A stretch of 64,000 bases of DNA from assembly GCF_000003855.2 (NCBI RefSeq), contig NW_003101667.1, forward strand, positions 593,012 through 657,011. Reading direction: 5' to 3'. The DNA is from Blastomyces gilchristii SLH14081. Taxonomy: Eukaryota > Ascomycota > Eurotiomycetes > Onygenales > Ajellomycetaceae. The position numbers were made by a program, and so were the translations under genes. Every line of letters begins with the position of its first letter. The first letter of the stretch is position 1. Below the pieces are notes generated by a model. It had not been told where the DNA came from. It ran no database searches and saw nothing but the letters and a program-made list of their open reading frames with translations. Positions 47,069 to 58,299 of the stretch are shown here, piece after piece.

Positions 47069-47149
47069 TGTTAAGAGTTCCGGGAGTTGATCAGCTCTTC
47101 TACCAGCAGCGCTGGTGATGACTGAGCTCTTTTGCCTCAGTAGTCTACA
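47069..47149 (+). repeat. TRIM 5' LTR (81 bp)
   Basis: It starts TGTTAAGAGTTCCGGGAG and ends GTAGTCTACA. It differs from the 3' LTR at several sites, mostly transitions. Confidence 0.9.
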
Positions 47150-47426
47150 GGTTATGAGACTGTTAAGTGTGAGCCTCACTGTGATTAACATGCATGAGTT
47201 CGATCTCAGAATAAACTTAAGAAAATCTCAAAACAAATACTCTTAACATTTAACAGTGTCAAGAGACATTCTAGAAGTGTGCTCTAAGAAGTTAGCTCTT
47301 GAAAGAATGAGCTCTAGAAGTGAGTTTAAAAAGAAAGATCACTGAAAGAAGTTACTAAGAGAAGTCACTGAGAGAAGTCACTGAGAGAAGTCACTGTACT
47401 CTGTGATTAGCTGATCTGAGAGAGAG

Positions 47427-47507
47427 TGTTGAGAGTCCCGGGAGTTGATCGGCCCTTCTATCAGCAGCGCTGATGATGACTGAGCTCTTTTGTCTCAGTA
47501 GTCTACA
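47427..47507 (+). repeat. TRIM 3' LTR (81 bp)
   Basis: It starts TGTTGAGAGTCCCGGGAG and ends GTAGTCTACA, with a purine tract just upstream. Confidence 0.9.
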
Positions 47508-49250
47508 GAATATCTTACTTCTACAGGAAATCTCTAATCACTCAACAGATCTGAAAGCAGATAGTTTATTCTTTATTATTCAGTTTATAATTAAACACTT
47601 ATTTCTCTGATAGAATATTCATATCTGATGTCTTCTTAATGATAATATATGTCTTTCTCTGTTCAAACATCTCAACTTCTCTCTTTATTACTTTATATTA
47701 ATAATCTCAGTCTGAGCTTCTTTTGACTTCTGTAAGTGTGATTAAACAGTCTGTCAGATTACTAAGAACAGAATCATTTTCATTGACAGAGTCTTCTATC
47801 TTCTCATCATTGACAAGTTGCATCTCATTATTCAAGAGATAGACTGAATCAATGACATTCTTCAGATTTTCATTAATAATTATCTTTAAAATATTCAGCT
47901 TCTCTTTAGCTAGGTATCTCAATAAGCAGTGTTATCATTCTTTATTAACATTCAGAATATCAAGTTTCTCTGAGAATTCAATTAACTTCTTAATTACATT
48001 AACAGACTCAGTTGTTTTTGTGTTAAAACTCTCATTAAATATGACATCTTATGTGATTTTCAAGCACTGTCTTACAGAATCTTATAGACAATATTAATAT
48101 AGTCTCTGATAACTGACTAGTCATCATTTCTTATCATCTGTTCTGTTCTCAAGTTTGCTAGATATCTTTAAATTCTTCTTATAGATCTTACTCTCTCATC
48201 TATATATTCAGTGAATTGAGAGCTGTACTTCAGTTCATGCTTTAAAAGATGTAAGCAGAGACTCATCAGTATATTCAAAGATCTTGATTGATATTGAAGA
48301 TGTATTAATGATTATAATTACAGCTTGTATTACCTCTTCTCAAAGACCTCTTTTCAAATCACTATTAAATAGTAGACTTCTTGTCTTTTCAGCAATAATA
48401 CAATTGATGTATTCTGCAGAACCATTGAATTGCAGCATGTCAGAAGTGATTATCTCATATACTATTTCTTTGATCTGATAATAGATCTTAAGATCTTGAC
48501 TTTTAAATTCTCTTTCTTCATCTCAGTACAGAGTTTCAATTCTTCATTGTGTAGTTATCTCTATGTCTGTTATGAAATTCATCAGCTTTGCTATTAATTC
48601 TTCTTTTAATATTATTAAAATCACTCATCGGTAGTGTGTAGCATTATCAGTGATTTTCAACTAGTAGCTTATATTCTCTCTAGAGAGTATGTCTTTCTTA
48701 TCAAAGAGTGTCTTTTCTCTTTCTATCAGATTAATGAAGAATCTTATCACTGACTTGATAATTCTTGTCATAGATTGAAAGATTGAACATGTTACCTTGA
48801 CTTACACACAGACTTTGCAAAAGAATAAAGCCTGTTATTCAAGAATTCTCATTTCTAGATATAAGTCTGCTGCTATTTTAATAATATCAGTCAGATTGAG
48901 ATATCTGAGCTTCTGATATCATTCTATTATTATATATTTCATAATATTCATGTCATTCTTTTCTGATAATATCAATATCACATCATTATCTGTTATTTGC
49001 ATTGAATTCGCAGGTGTGAAACTATCATCAGATGCAGAAAAATGAATCAAATCTCTGTATATAACTGACTTCTTCAACTCATAGATATCTCTATCATTTA
49101 ATCTTACTGTAAAAGAGAACATTCTGTCAGAAGATACAAGCAATATAATGTGATTTTTCTCATATGTTAATTACTTGAAAGTGTAGCCTTGTCATACAAG
49201 CTTGCTTAAACTGGTAAGATTAACTTTTAAATTCAGAGCATAACAGACAC

Positions 49251-51283
49251 TGTTTAATATCATATTTGTTTCTTCAACTGATATACTTGTATTCTCAATT
49301 ATCATAGCAGAGACTTTGATTTCATCTGTTATTATCAATGATAACTTAACATTCTTCTCTTTCTACACAATAAGATCTCTATAAGATGTGATATGAGCAT
49401 CTGATTCAGAGTTCAATATTCAGATATTCTTTGTTAAGTTACTGTCGGAATAAATTTCATCTCTTAAATAGAACACTTGTTTCATAACACTGTGAACAGA
49501 ATCAGTTTTAGCATTATTATTATTCTTATCTTTATCTTTTCAAGTAATATTGAAATTGATAGAATGTTTCTCAGAGTATTTCTTTCAACAGTCATTCTGA
49601 ATATGATTAACTTTTTCACAGTGATAGCAGATTCTCATTTCATTATCTCTATATTCAGATTTAAAGTCTGTATTCTCATTATTGCTTCTTTTATTATCTG
49701 AGTTTCTTATATTATCAGTTGTATTTATTATTACATTCTTCAAAACTTCTTTCATCACTGAGAGATGTAGTAAAATATCTTAACAAAGATCTATGAAGTC
49801 AGCTTTTAGAGATTGACTATCATTCTTATTAATCTGATTTATTCAGTTTCTAATGAATGATACTCATTCCTCACTCACTTCAGTGAGTAAACAGTCAAAA
49901 AACATGAAGTCTTCAGTCTTATACTCTAGATAGATATATTCAGTCTGTATAATAATTAAATATTCAATAAAGACACAATCAGAGTTCTTTGTCTTGACTA
50001 GACTGACCGTGTGACCGTGTCTGGGACCAGGACCAGATTTTTTGATAGTCTCATTACCAATTTGACTGATCCCATTACACGGTTGTAACATTAGATAGTA
50101 GTCTCATACTGTCCCAGTGGGACTTACTGTCTACTCTTGTCACATTTTTCAAATGAGACAATGATTTTCACTTCTCAATTTAAATTATTTTTATTGCTTT
50201 AAATGACTTTAAATCTCATTTGAGCATTACCAAAAAGCATTACTTTTTAAAAAATTAAAAATAGTCTAAAGAAAACCTTAAAATGTCTAAAAATAGTAAC
50301 TTTATGCCAAGAATGAGACTAAATGAGACCAAATGGGACCACTTTCTCATTTTTTTCAAGTCATGGTTCCATTTTAAGATCTGATATATAGTCACTTTGC
50401 ATATTTTTTTAATGACTGGTCCCAGCGGGATTCACATCAAGAAATGTATGGGACCAGACCAAATGAGACCAAATGTGAAATTCATGGTCCCGGCGGCCAG
50501 TCTAGTCTTGACAGACAGAGTTATTATTTCTCTGTATAATCTCATTCTTCTAATAGCAGGTCTTTCAGCGAAATTTTCCTCTATGACTTTTCATAAAGTG
50601 TAGACTGACAGCTCAGATTTCTTTAATACTGTAAAATGAGATTTCATCTGTGAAGTAATTATGAATCATATATAATTATATAATCATATATTACATTCTT
50701 CTTAAAATTGTTATATATTATTACTCACATTCTTCATAGAACTAATTTGCTTTTTATTAATAATATTAACTGTATGAAATTGCTTTACTATCAGTAAGAT
50801 CTCTTTCTTTCACATTGAGTAGTTCTCAGAGTCTGTAAGAGTAACTGACTTTCTAATATACTTAATCTGACCTTGAAACTCTCTTAAAACCTTTATTAGA
50901 GTGAATGTTTCTTCTTATATCTGTAGAAATTGTATCAGATTTACACTGACAGTGTTATTATTATTAGTCAGAGTCTCATTAACTCTGCTAGTTTTCATAC
51001 ATTTAATTTTATATTAAAGTTTTATTATCTTCAATCTTATATAAGTCATCTCACTCACAGAAGTTGTATCACATTCACATAGATTATTCTTATTATTCAA
51101 CATCTTGATAATGTATTTAATAATCAGATTTTCAAAATTGTTATTAAATTCATTCATTGTAAATATTCTTCAGTTTATTACAGATGTTAACAAGCTCACT
51201 GTTATTCTCTATTATACTTTCAGCACTTCTGAATTTAATCTTCTATACACTAGTACATATTTCTTTATCAAATCTAGTGTTCT
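49251..51283 (-). pseudogene. copia2 gag and protease (dead)
   Basis: Minus strand. The zinc knuckle CYHCEKVNHIQNDC is intact as C-x2-C-x4-H-x4-C near 49595-49640. The protease box near 49395-49430 reads WILNSESDAHITS, with both the catalytic Asp and the Gly of DSG lost. gag continues to 51283, where gypsy2A begins, and is split by MITE6. Confidence 0.78.
49999..50504 (+). mobile_element. MITE copy 6 (hAT-like, 506 bp), best preserved
   Basis: It starts TAGACTGACCGTGTGACC and ends GGCGGCCAGTCTA. The TSD GTCTTGAC is perfect (49991-49998 and 50505-50512). It retains the most GG/CC dinucleotides of all copies (for example GGGACCAGGACC), so it is probably the youngest insertion. Confidence 0.95.
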
Positions 51284-51317
51284 TGTCACGCTTCTGACCG
51301 CGTCAAGACCTCACTGC

Positions 51318-53135
51318 AACTATCAAAGAGAATTTGAAAGTGATTGAAAAAGCTGCAAAGGAAATCCTTGTCAGAGCAGATATCAATCAAATTCAATTTG
51401 ATATGAATAAAACTGAGTTAATTCATTTCTTTCCTAGATTCAATGAGAAAGAACTATCTCTAACTCTTTTAAATAGAGAGATTAAACCCAGTTTAAATGT
51501 CAAATGGTTAGGAGTATGGTTAAACTCCAAGTTGAATTTTAAATATCATATTCAACAAAGAACTGTCAAGACAGAAAGACTATTGAACAACATTATCAGA
51601 CTATCAAATACAGAGAGAGGTCTATCCTTCCAGGCTATGAGACAGTTATCTATAGCCTGTATTACCTCAGTAGCTGATTATGGAGTTCAAGTTTGATGAA
51701 ATAATCAAGGAAATTTCACTGAACTCTTTCAAAGTCTGCAAAACAGAGCTTTGAGAAGAATTCTGAGAGTATTCAAATCATCTCCTATTAAAGTAATGAA
51801 AATTGAAGCTTCAATTCCCCCTCCTGCTATTAGATTTGAAAAGGCCTGTATGAACTATGCTCTGAGAGTTATAAAGATGAGCTCAAATCATATAATCAGA
51901 GAAAGAGTCTCTTCCTCATTTCCACCAGTTAACTCTGAAAATGAACTGGATTGGAATAGATTTCTTGATTGGAATGAAAATAATTCTTCAAAGAAAATGC
52001 CTTCTCAACTGTACAGACTATGCTCACTGATTAAAAATCAATTTTCTTCTTTAAATGTTGAAAAAGTTGATCATGAGAAGTTATCTCCCTGGAGAGAAAA
52101 GCTTGAATCTCTTATAGACTTGTAAATAAGTGAACTATCTAAAGAGAAAGAATATGAACAGCATTTGAAGAGAATTTCTACAATTAATATAAAAGACTCT
52201 ATTCTGATTTATTCAGATGGCTCAAAAAATGAGAATCTGAATAGATTAGATGCAGGCATTGCTTATACTGAAGATAATATTAATTTTATCTCAGATTTCT
52301 GGAATTTAGGCTGTGAATCTGAAGTCTTTGATGCTGAATTATTTGCAATAGTGAAAGCTTTCAAACTTATTGAAATAAAATCTTATAAAAGAGAAAATAG
52401 TTTGAAAGAGGCATGGATATTCTCTGATAGTCAAGCTGCTTTAAAAAGACTTAGAAATAGTCAGATTTATAATGATCAAATGAATCTTGAACTGATCTTA
52501 AACTCCATTTTAAAAATTCAAAAGAGAAGAACATCAAAGCTGATAATTCATCTGCACTGAGTTCCTGCTCATATGAATATTCATGGTAATGAATTGGCTG
52601 ATTCAGCTGCAAAAAAGGTTCAGAATTAAGCAGATCTGTTCAAAAAATTGTGTCCTGGTCTTTTATAAAGAGGAAAATAAAAGAATCTTGTTTAGACAAG
52701 TGGAATGAAAGCTGGCAGAAACAAAAGAAGAGTATACATTATTCAAGATTTGAAACACAACCTAAGTGGAAATCTTGTTCAATTAAATGTAAAAAGAAAA
52801 TATTCTCATCTATAATACAGCTGAAATTAGAATATGGCTATTTCAAATCTTATATACAAAGATTTGATGATAGATTTGATTCAATAGAATACTCATTCTG
52901 CAATGCAAATGAGAATCCTGAGCATATTGTAATGCACTGTGTATTATACAATAGTCTCAGAGTCAGATTGAAAGAGAAGTACAATCTAAATCAATTAAAT
53001 ATGAGATTCTTATTCTCAACTGAGACAGGAATTAAATACTTAATAGACTTTCTATCAGAAACTCAAGCAGCTACAAGAAAATGGCTGAATTCAGAAATAT
53101 CTGAATATGAAGAGGAGGAAATTGATCAGATATAG
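51318..53135 (+). pseudogene. LINE C ORF2 fragment: RT end, RNase H, zinc finger
   Basis: This matches LINE B ORF2 from just after the RT catalytic box to the stop at 53133-53135. RNase H motifs YSDGSK (about 52205), AELFAI (about 52335) and FSDSQAAL (about 52425) are intact. The CCHC finger (CNANENPEHIVMHC) lies near 52900-52940. One G is missing in the AAAAAAGG run at about 52617 relative to LINE A and LINE B. TGA stops replace Trp near 51694 and 52558. Confidence 0.9.
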
Positions 53136-53424
53136 TCTGTTAAAACAGCTATATACTATCTTTCAATAATTTGTTTCATTACAGTCTCTCATTATTTTAC
53201 TTTACCTTTTTCTTTCTATTCTTTTCTATCTATCTATTTAATGTGTCTATCTTTAAGACTGTGTTCTCTTTTCTTTTGTCATGTCAAATGGTTTCAAAGT
53301 ATCAGAAGATGTTAAAATACTGCAATTTGTAAACAGTTTTTGTATTCTGGGCTGGAATTTTCTGATTTTGCATATCTGAAATTGATGAATGTATAATAGT
53401 TAACTGTATAGATATAGGAAAAAC

Positions 53425-53447
53425 CCTGAGAACTTTTAGTTCTCAGG
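53425..53447. other. LINE C 3' UTR hairpin
   Basis: CCTGAGAACT, loop TTT, then AGTTCTCAGG: a perfect 10-bp stem. Confidence 0.75.
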
Positions 53448-54089
53448 TAGATGTCATAGTCTCTGACTGCATACATCTATAATTGAAGAATAATAATAAT
53501 AATAATAAGACCTCACTGCGGTTTCACACGGCTTATCACTTCTCTGCGGATGATTTCATTCATCCCGCAGACTGTTTGAACCGGTTTCCAACCACTCTAT
53601 GACATCATTCAGATATAATATAAAAAGATCTGATTGATGAATATAAGAACCTCACTTCTATATAAGGTCAGCAGATTACTTCTTCATGATAGTAAGACAC
53701 TGCTGAGGTATTACTTCAGCTATTCTCACTTATAGAATAGAAGAAGAATATCTGCTCATTGTCTATATAGAATAGCTAGATACTGACTTCTGATAAAAGA
53801 AGTCAGTGATTTGTTTTTCTATCACAGAAATATATACAAGAGTTACTGCATTTCTCATACAATCTTCTTAGTATACTAAGTATCATATCTGTGATATTCT
53901 CACAATAACTCTGTAGTCTATGAGCTCACTATTCAAGCAAGATAGTCAAGCTCACTTATACAGCTCTCTAAACAACTATCTCTATATAATATCACTGACT
54001 AGTCACTGCTTCAGTTCTGATATATTACAATTTGAATTACTTGATTTAATTATAAGTTTAAATCAGTCAAACTCTATTAACAGACTGAT

Positions 54090-55473
54090 ATGATTTTATA
54101 CATCTGTACTGAGACTGATCTGATCTCACTCTCTGAGAAAAACTTCACATCATTTTCTAGAGTGTGTATATCTCTACTCTGACAGAAATTCAAGATTTCT
54201 GAACTCACTGTATACTTTGATATGAACTCTTCAACTGCTCTATTATCACTGCAGCCTCTACACACCTACATCTATTATGAAGATAGAGAGATTAAGGTCA
54301 GAGATTCTCTGAATTATAAGAGAAATATATTATCTGAATTTCACAACTTCTTCTGTACTCTTGAATGAAAATTCTGCCTTAATCTGAGTCAGTTTAATAC
54401 TCATAAGATATAAGTAATATACATTATTAACTTTCTTGAAGACATCTCTGCAACTACTTAAATTATTAAGAAGAGAGAGCTTGAGTGTATTAATACTGTT
54501 ATAACTTGAAAAGAATTCGAAGACTTTCTACTGAATCAGATCAAAGATCACTGTAATCACAGCTTCAAAGTGATACAGCAGTTCAACTCATTATATTAAT
54601 GAGATAATGAGAATTCTTCTGATTTCAATACAAGATTTGAAGAGTATTGACAGAAATTAGTTGATAATTTGAATCAATTAAAAACACAGCTTTATCTCAT
54701 AAAGCTGACTTACAAGGTACAGATAATAATATCATAGTATCAGAGTTCATTAATCAATTGCACTGAGCTTGTTAACTTGACTTCTCAGATCTATTTAAAT
54801 AATTAATACTCTGAGAAAAAGATTAACAAGATCTCTTCTAAGTAATCAATGATAGAATCTAAACAGTGTTATAACAGCTTCAGTGTGAAAAATGTAAAGA
54901 AGAATTTCAAGTATTCTGATTCTTCACTCACTGTAAAGAAATATTAAAGATTTGATAAAGATCTCTGTTTTAACTGCAGAGCTGATAATCACTATACTAG
55001 TAATTATAAAAAGTTAAAGAAGAGAAGAAACTGAGAAGATATCTTCTCAAAGTTAATTTCTCTTCTGACAAATGTATTCATGAAAGATAAAGAAGAGAAA
55101 GAAATGAAGAATTAATAATTCTTACATCTCTGAGTTCATATTATAATTACAATGAATACTCTGAATAAGAAGATATCAGTGAGATATCTACTTAACTTCA
55201 GAATAGATATTAACTTCATATTCTATTTCTATTCTTTGATAAAGAATTGAAAGAAGATAGACTTATCAGATTATATAAAATTTATCAATAAAATAAAATA
55301 TCATTATTTTAACATAATTCAAGTGAAGTGTGTAATCACAGACTTAGAAGAAATCTTCAAGAAGAGTAGTCTGCTTCTTCACACTGTTAATATCATAGAT
55401 AAGAACATCATTCTAGATCTATTATAATTGAGAGAAAACAATTCTCTGATTAACTCAGTTACTCAGATATGAT
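54090..55473 (+). pseudogene. gypsy2A gag and start of pol (dead)
   Basis: It begins at ATG 54090 in the same context as gypsy2B gag. A zinc knuckle lies near 54973-55015 (CFNCRADNHYTSNY, last Cys to Tyr). A protease-like stretch follows to 55473. It is more decayed than gypsy2B, with extra CpA-type changes. It is cut by the hAT-like element. Confidence 0.82.
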
Positions 55474-57709
55474 TAGACTGGCTGATGAGACCATGAATTT
55501 CACATTTGGTTTCATTTGGTCTGGTCTGATACATTTCTTGGCGTGAGTCCCACCAGGACCAAGCCTCAAAAAAATCTGAAAATGAATCATTTCTGAGAGA
55601 AATGGTGTGAAAAATGACCAGATTTAATTCAAGAACAGTGAAAGAGGAGTAATTTCTCAGAATAAACTGTGAAAGATGATCATTCTTTCAAAATCAGAAT
55701 GAGACTGAGACTGAAGATTAAAATCAGTCTCATTCAGTTCATTCAGTGATTGCTTATATAATCAGAATTTGATAACAATTATTGATAACACTCATGAAAC
55801 AACTAAATACATTCTTGTGCAAGTTTATTCTTCACTTTCTCATGAAAACTACACTTCTCTGATATACTGTGATCAGAGGTATTAAACTGTCTGATAATTT
55901 CATATTTTACAATCATGAGTTTCTTGATTGTTTCTTCTTGTAATTGTTCTCAGTGATAGTAATAAATATCTTGACTTGAGTTGAACTTTCACTTCATTCT
56001 CATCCCTGTCAATGAAATTGTCAGAATATCACACATCATCAGTGCAACAGTTGAATATGTACTCTCAACAATTTTTCATAACTTTAGAATTGATTTGACA
56101 TGTAAATTCATCAGATTATCTTGAAGATAGCAGTCAAATTCAGTTTTATAAGTATGTAGTTTTGCCTGATTTTCAGTTGTAATCAATGTATGCAAGTTCT
56201 GTTTCAAAGTAAGTATTATAGTTCTATGTGATATGAAGTATTACCAAAGATCATTACTTACTAGGGAATTGTATTCCACTGTCTTCACATCTCAAACATC
56301 TGCTCATTCAAATCTCTGATAGTTAACATTGTAGTAGTCTCAGGCTAATTTGATATATGAGTCTCATTCCTCCTCTATTCAATCTTGAGAAGTGTAGATG
56401 TTAACTCAATAGAAGGGATCTAGTAGAGCTGCTACAGTATAGTACTCTGTAAAAGACTGTTCAGTTTTGCTGTAGTAATATGCCAGTTTATTCCTTACAG
56501 TAATAATAGCCTGTGCTATAGCATCATTCCAGACTGAATTTCTTTTTAAGTGATTCAACTGCTTCTCAAGATGAGTAAATAAACTGTTATACACTCATCA
56601 GACTGACTGCAGCATTGATATACAAGTGATTGAGACTGTCTTTGTTATCTTATAAAACTGAAATAGTAAATCAATCACATATTTCAACTGAGTTCACTTC
56701 ATATCAAAAAGTCTCAATATCTGAATCTTTTCTCAATCAGAGTGTTGTACTCAATGATCAATCATCTGATACAATCAAAGAGTCTGAATAGCTATCTCAT
56801 ATATTGAACTTCACTGTGTTCTAATATTCTGTATCATATTCAGTGATGTGACTGATTTGTTTATTTATTGAATATCATGAAATCATTATTATTATTTAGA
56901 GGAGATATAAATTGCATTAGCAATGTTTTGAATCTGTGATATTTAAATTATTAGTCAATCTATTCAAAATTAACAGTAGCATTATTAAAAAGTCTTATCA
57001 AAAAACAATATTAAAAAGTGTTGTCAAAAAATATTTTCTTTTGCAAAGTGAATGTAAAAGTTACTTGAGTAATCACTTTCATCTTATTCTCATTCTAAGA
57101 ATCAGTCATCTCATTATTCTTTGTCTTGATGTTAAGATTCTTTACCAGTGTTTGCATCACAAGTTAAATCACATGAGCAATGCAGAGAATATGACCTTAT
57201 TTATCATTTCAGAAATGCAAAGTCAATTTTTGCTTCAAGCTCTTCACTATAGTGTAGTTATTTGCAGCATTATCAGTTGTAATTATAAGAAGACTGGGAC
57301 TAATATCTCAATAGTCATTTTTAATCACAGTCATTAATACCTCTGTTATATAATCCCCAGTATGACTACTGATCAATGATTCAAATTCAATTAATGTCTC
57401 TTGATAAGTTCAGTTCTCATCAATGTAATAACATGTAACTTTCATAAATGCAAGATTGTTTATACTAGTTCATGCATTCACTGTGAGAGACACTCTTCAA
57501 TGATTCTTTAACTCTGATTCTAGATATTGCATATTAACTTTGTAGTGTGTCTTGAGATTGAACTGAAGACAGAATCAATGTGAAATATGAAGATTTGAAT
57601 TAAGCATTTGAAGAAGTGTTCAGAATTCAGGGTTTTCAATTGATTGAAGAGAAAGATTCAGAGATATACACATGTGAAGTAATTATTTATGAAAGTTATC
57701 AGATAGAAG
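55474..57709 (-). mobile_element. hAT-like DNA transposon, one end plus transposase
   Basis: The end TAGACTGGC at 55474 is preceded by GATATGAT (55466-55473), the presumed 8-bp TSD. The first about 95 bp match the right end of the MITE family, then diverge into a transposase pseudogene on the minus strand. The other end is outside the window because gypsy2B inserted at 57710. It is the likely parent lineage of the MITEs. Confidence 0.82.
55880..57650 (-). pseudogene. hAT transposase (dead)
   Basis: The minus-strand piece 56594-56406 is open and shows the conserved hAT region (RNKLAYYYSKTEQSF, then VAALLDPFY). Downstream (about 56250-55880) a hAT C-terminal dimerisation region can be followed through TGA stops (STYSTVA, DILTISLTG, then ETIKKLMIVKYEIIRQ). 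The N-terminal half toward 57650 is decayed. Transposases of this type cut and paste elements with 8-bp TSDs, matching the MITEs. Confidence 0.78.
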
Positions 57710-58242
57710 TGTCACGCCCCCGGCCGCGCCAAGGCCCCGCTGCGGTTCCACACGGCCCATCGCTTCCATGCGGATGATTCCATCCCGTCCGAACCGGTTT
57801 CCAACCACTCTATGATATCATTCAGATATATCATAGGAAGATCCGATTGATGAATATAAGAACCTCACTTCTATACAAGGTCAGCAGATTACTCTTCCTT
57901 GGCAGTGAGGTGCTACTGAGGTATCACTCCAGCTATCCTCACTTGTAGAATAAGAGAAGAGTATCCGCTCATTGTCTATATAGAATAGCTAGATGCTGGC
58001 TTCTCATCAAAGAAGTCAGTGATTTGTTTTTCTTCTACTGAAAGATATATAAGAGTTACTGTGTTCCTCATACAATCTTCTTAGTATACTAAGTATCATA
58101 TCTGTGATATCCTTGCAATAACCCTGTAGTCTATGAGCTCACTATTCAAGCAAGATAGTCAAGCTCACTCATACAGCTTCTCAAACAACTATTTCTATGT
58201 GACACTACTAACTAGTCATCACTTCAGTTCTGTTATATCACA
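57710..58242 (+). repeat. gypsy2B 5' LTR (533 bp)
   Basis: It starts TGTCACGCCCCCGGCCGC and ends ATATCACA. The first 100 bp keep many CG and CC dinucleotides. It aligns over its length with the split gypsy2A LTR. Confidence 0.9.
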
Positions 58243-58299
58243 ATTTGAATCACTTCATCTGATTACAAGTTTGAATCAGTTAAGCTCTAACAGACTGAT

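Larger units (their letters stand above)
47069..47507 (+). mobile_element. TRIM: miniature LTR retrotransposon (439 bp)
   Basis: Two direct 81 bp LTRs (47069-47149 and 47427-47507), each TG...CA, flank 277 bp with no coding capacity. The 5-bp TSD GAATA lies at 47064-47068 and 47508-47512. GGTTATGAG starts right after the 5' LTR and is complementary to the anticodon-loop region (CUCAUAACC) of eukaryotic initiator tRNA-Met, the half-tRNA priming seen in some copia elements. A purine tract CTGAGAGAGAG precedes the 3' LTR. The internal part has three AGAAGTCACTGAG-type repeats (about 47355-47395). It must have moved using another element's proteins. Confidence 0.88.
45850..49250 (-). pseudogene. 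copia2 integrase, RT, RNase H (dead)
   Basis: Minus-strand pol. A GAG-pre-integrase region with the zinc Cys pair reading CKVC lies near 48830. Integrase runs through about 48800-48200 (YINCIIAEKTRSLLFNS near 48400). RT follows with the catalytic box decayed to HVND near 46715, then 46659-46408 (LYLRMKVNYL then YIEKILEDFELNK). RNase H runs to about 45900. TGA replaces most tryptophans. The TRIM splits RT at 47069. Confidence 0.78.
45660..51283 (-). mobile_element. Ty1/copia element copia2, lacking its 5' end
   Basis: Minus strand: gag (51283 down to about 49450), protease, integrase, RT, RNase H and the 3' LTR (about 45660-45813). The order with integrase before RT defines Ty1/copia. It is interrupted by the TRIM (47069-47507) and MITE6 (49999-50504). 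Its gag N-terminus and 5' LTR lie beyond gypsy2A, outside the window. Confidence 0.83.
51318..53506 (+). mobile_element. LINE C, 5'-truncated Tad-like LINE
   Basis: This is a plus-strand copy that starts within ORF2 (RT) and ends in a TAA repeat. The 13-bp TSD AAGACCTCACTGC lies at 51305-51317 and 53507-53519. It is inserted in the gypsy2A LTR. It is among the best-preserved LINE copies here. Confidence 0.94.
51284..55473 (+). mobile_element. Ty3/gypsy element gypsy2A, interrupted 5' part
   Basis: The 5' LTR (51284-51317 plus 53520-54029) starts TGTCACGC and ends ATTACA. It is followed by gag and the start of pol up to 55473, where the hAT-like element inserted. LINE C lies inside the LTR. 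It is the same family as gypsy2B. The element broke copia2 gag. Confidence 0.87.

Noticed and set aside
47069..47507. The repeated 81 bp GC-rich hairpin-containing segments as a riboswitch or small RNA pair
   Set aside because: TG...CA ends, a TSD, a primer site and a purine tract make a miniature LTR element the better explanation.
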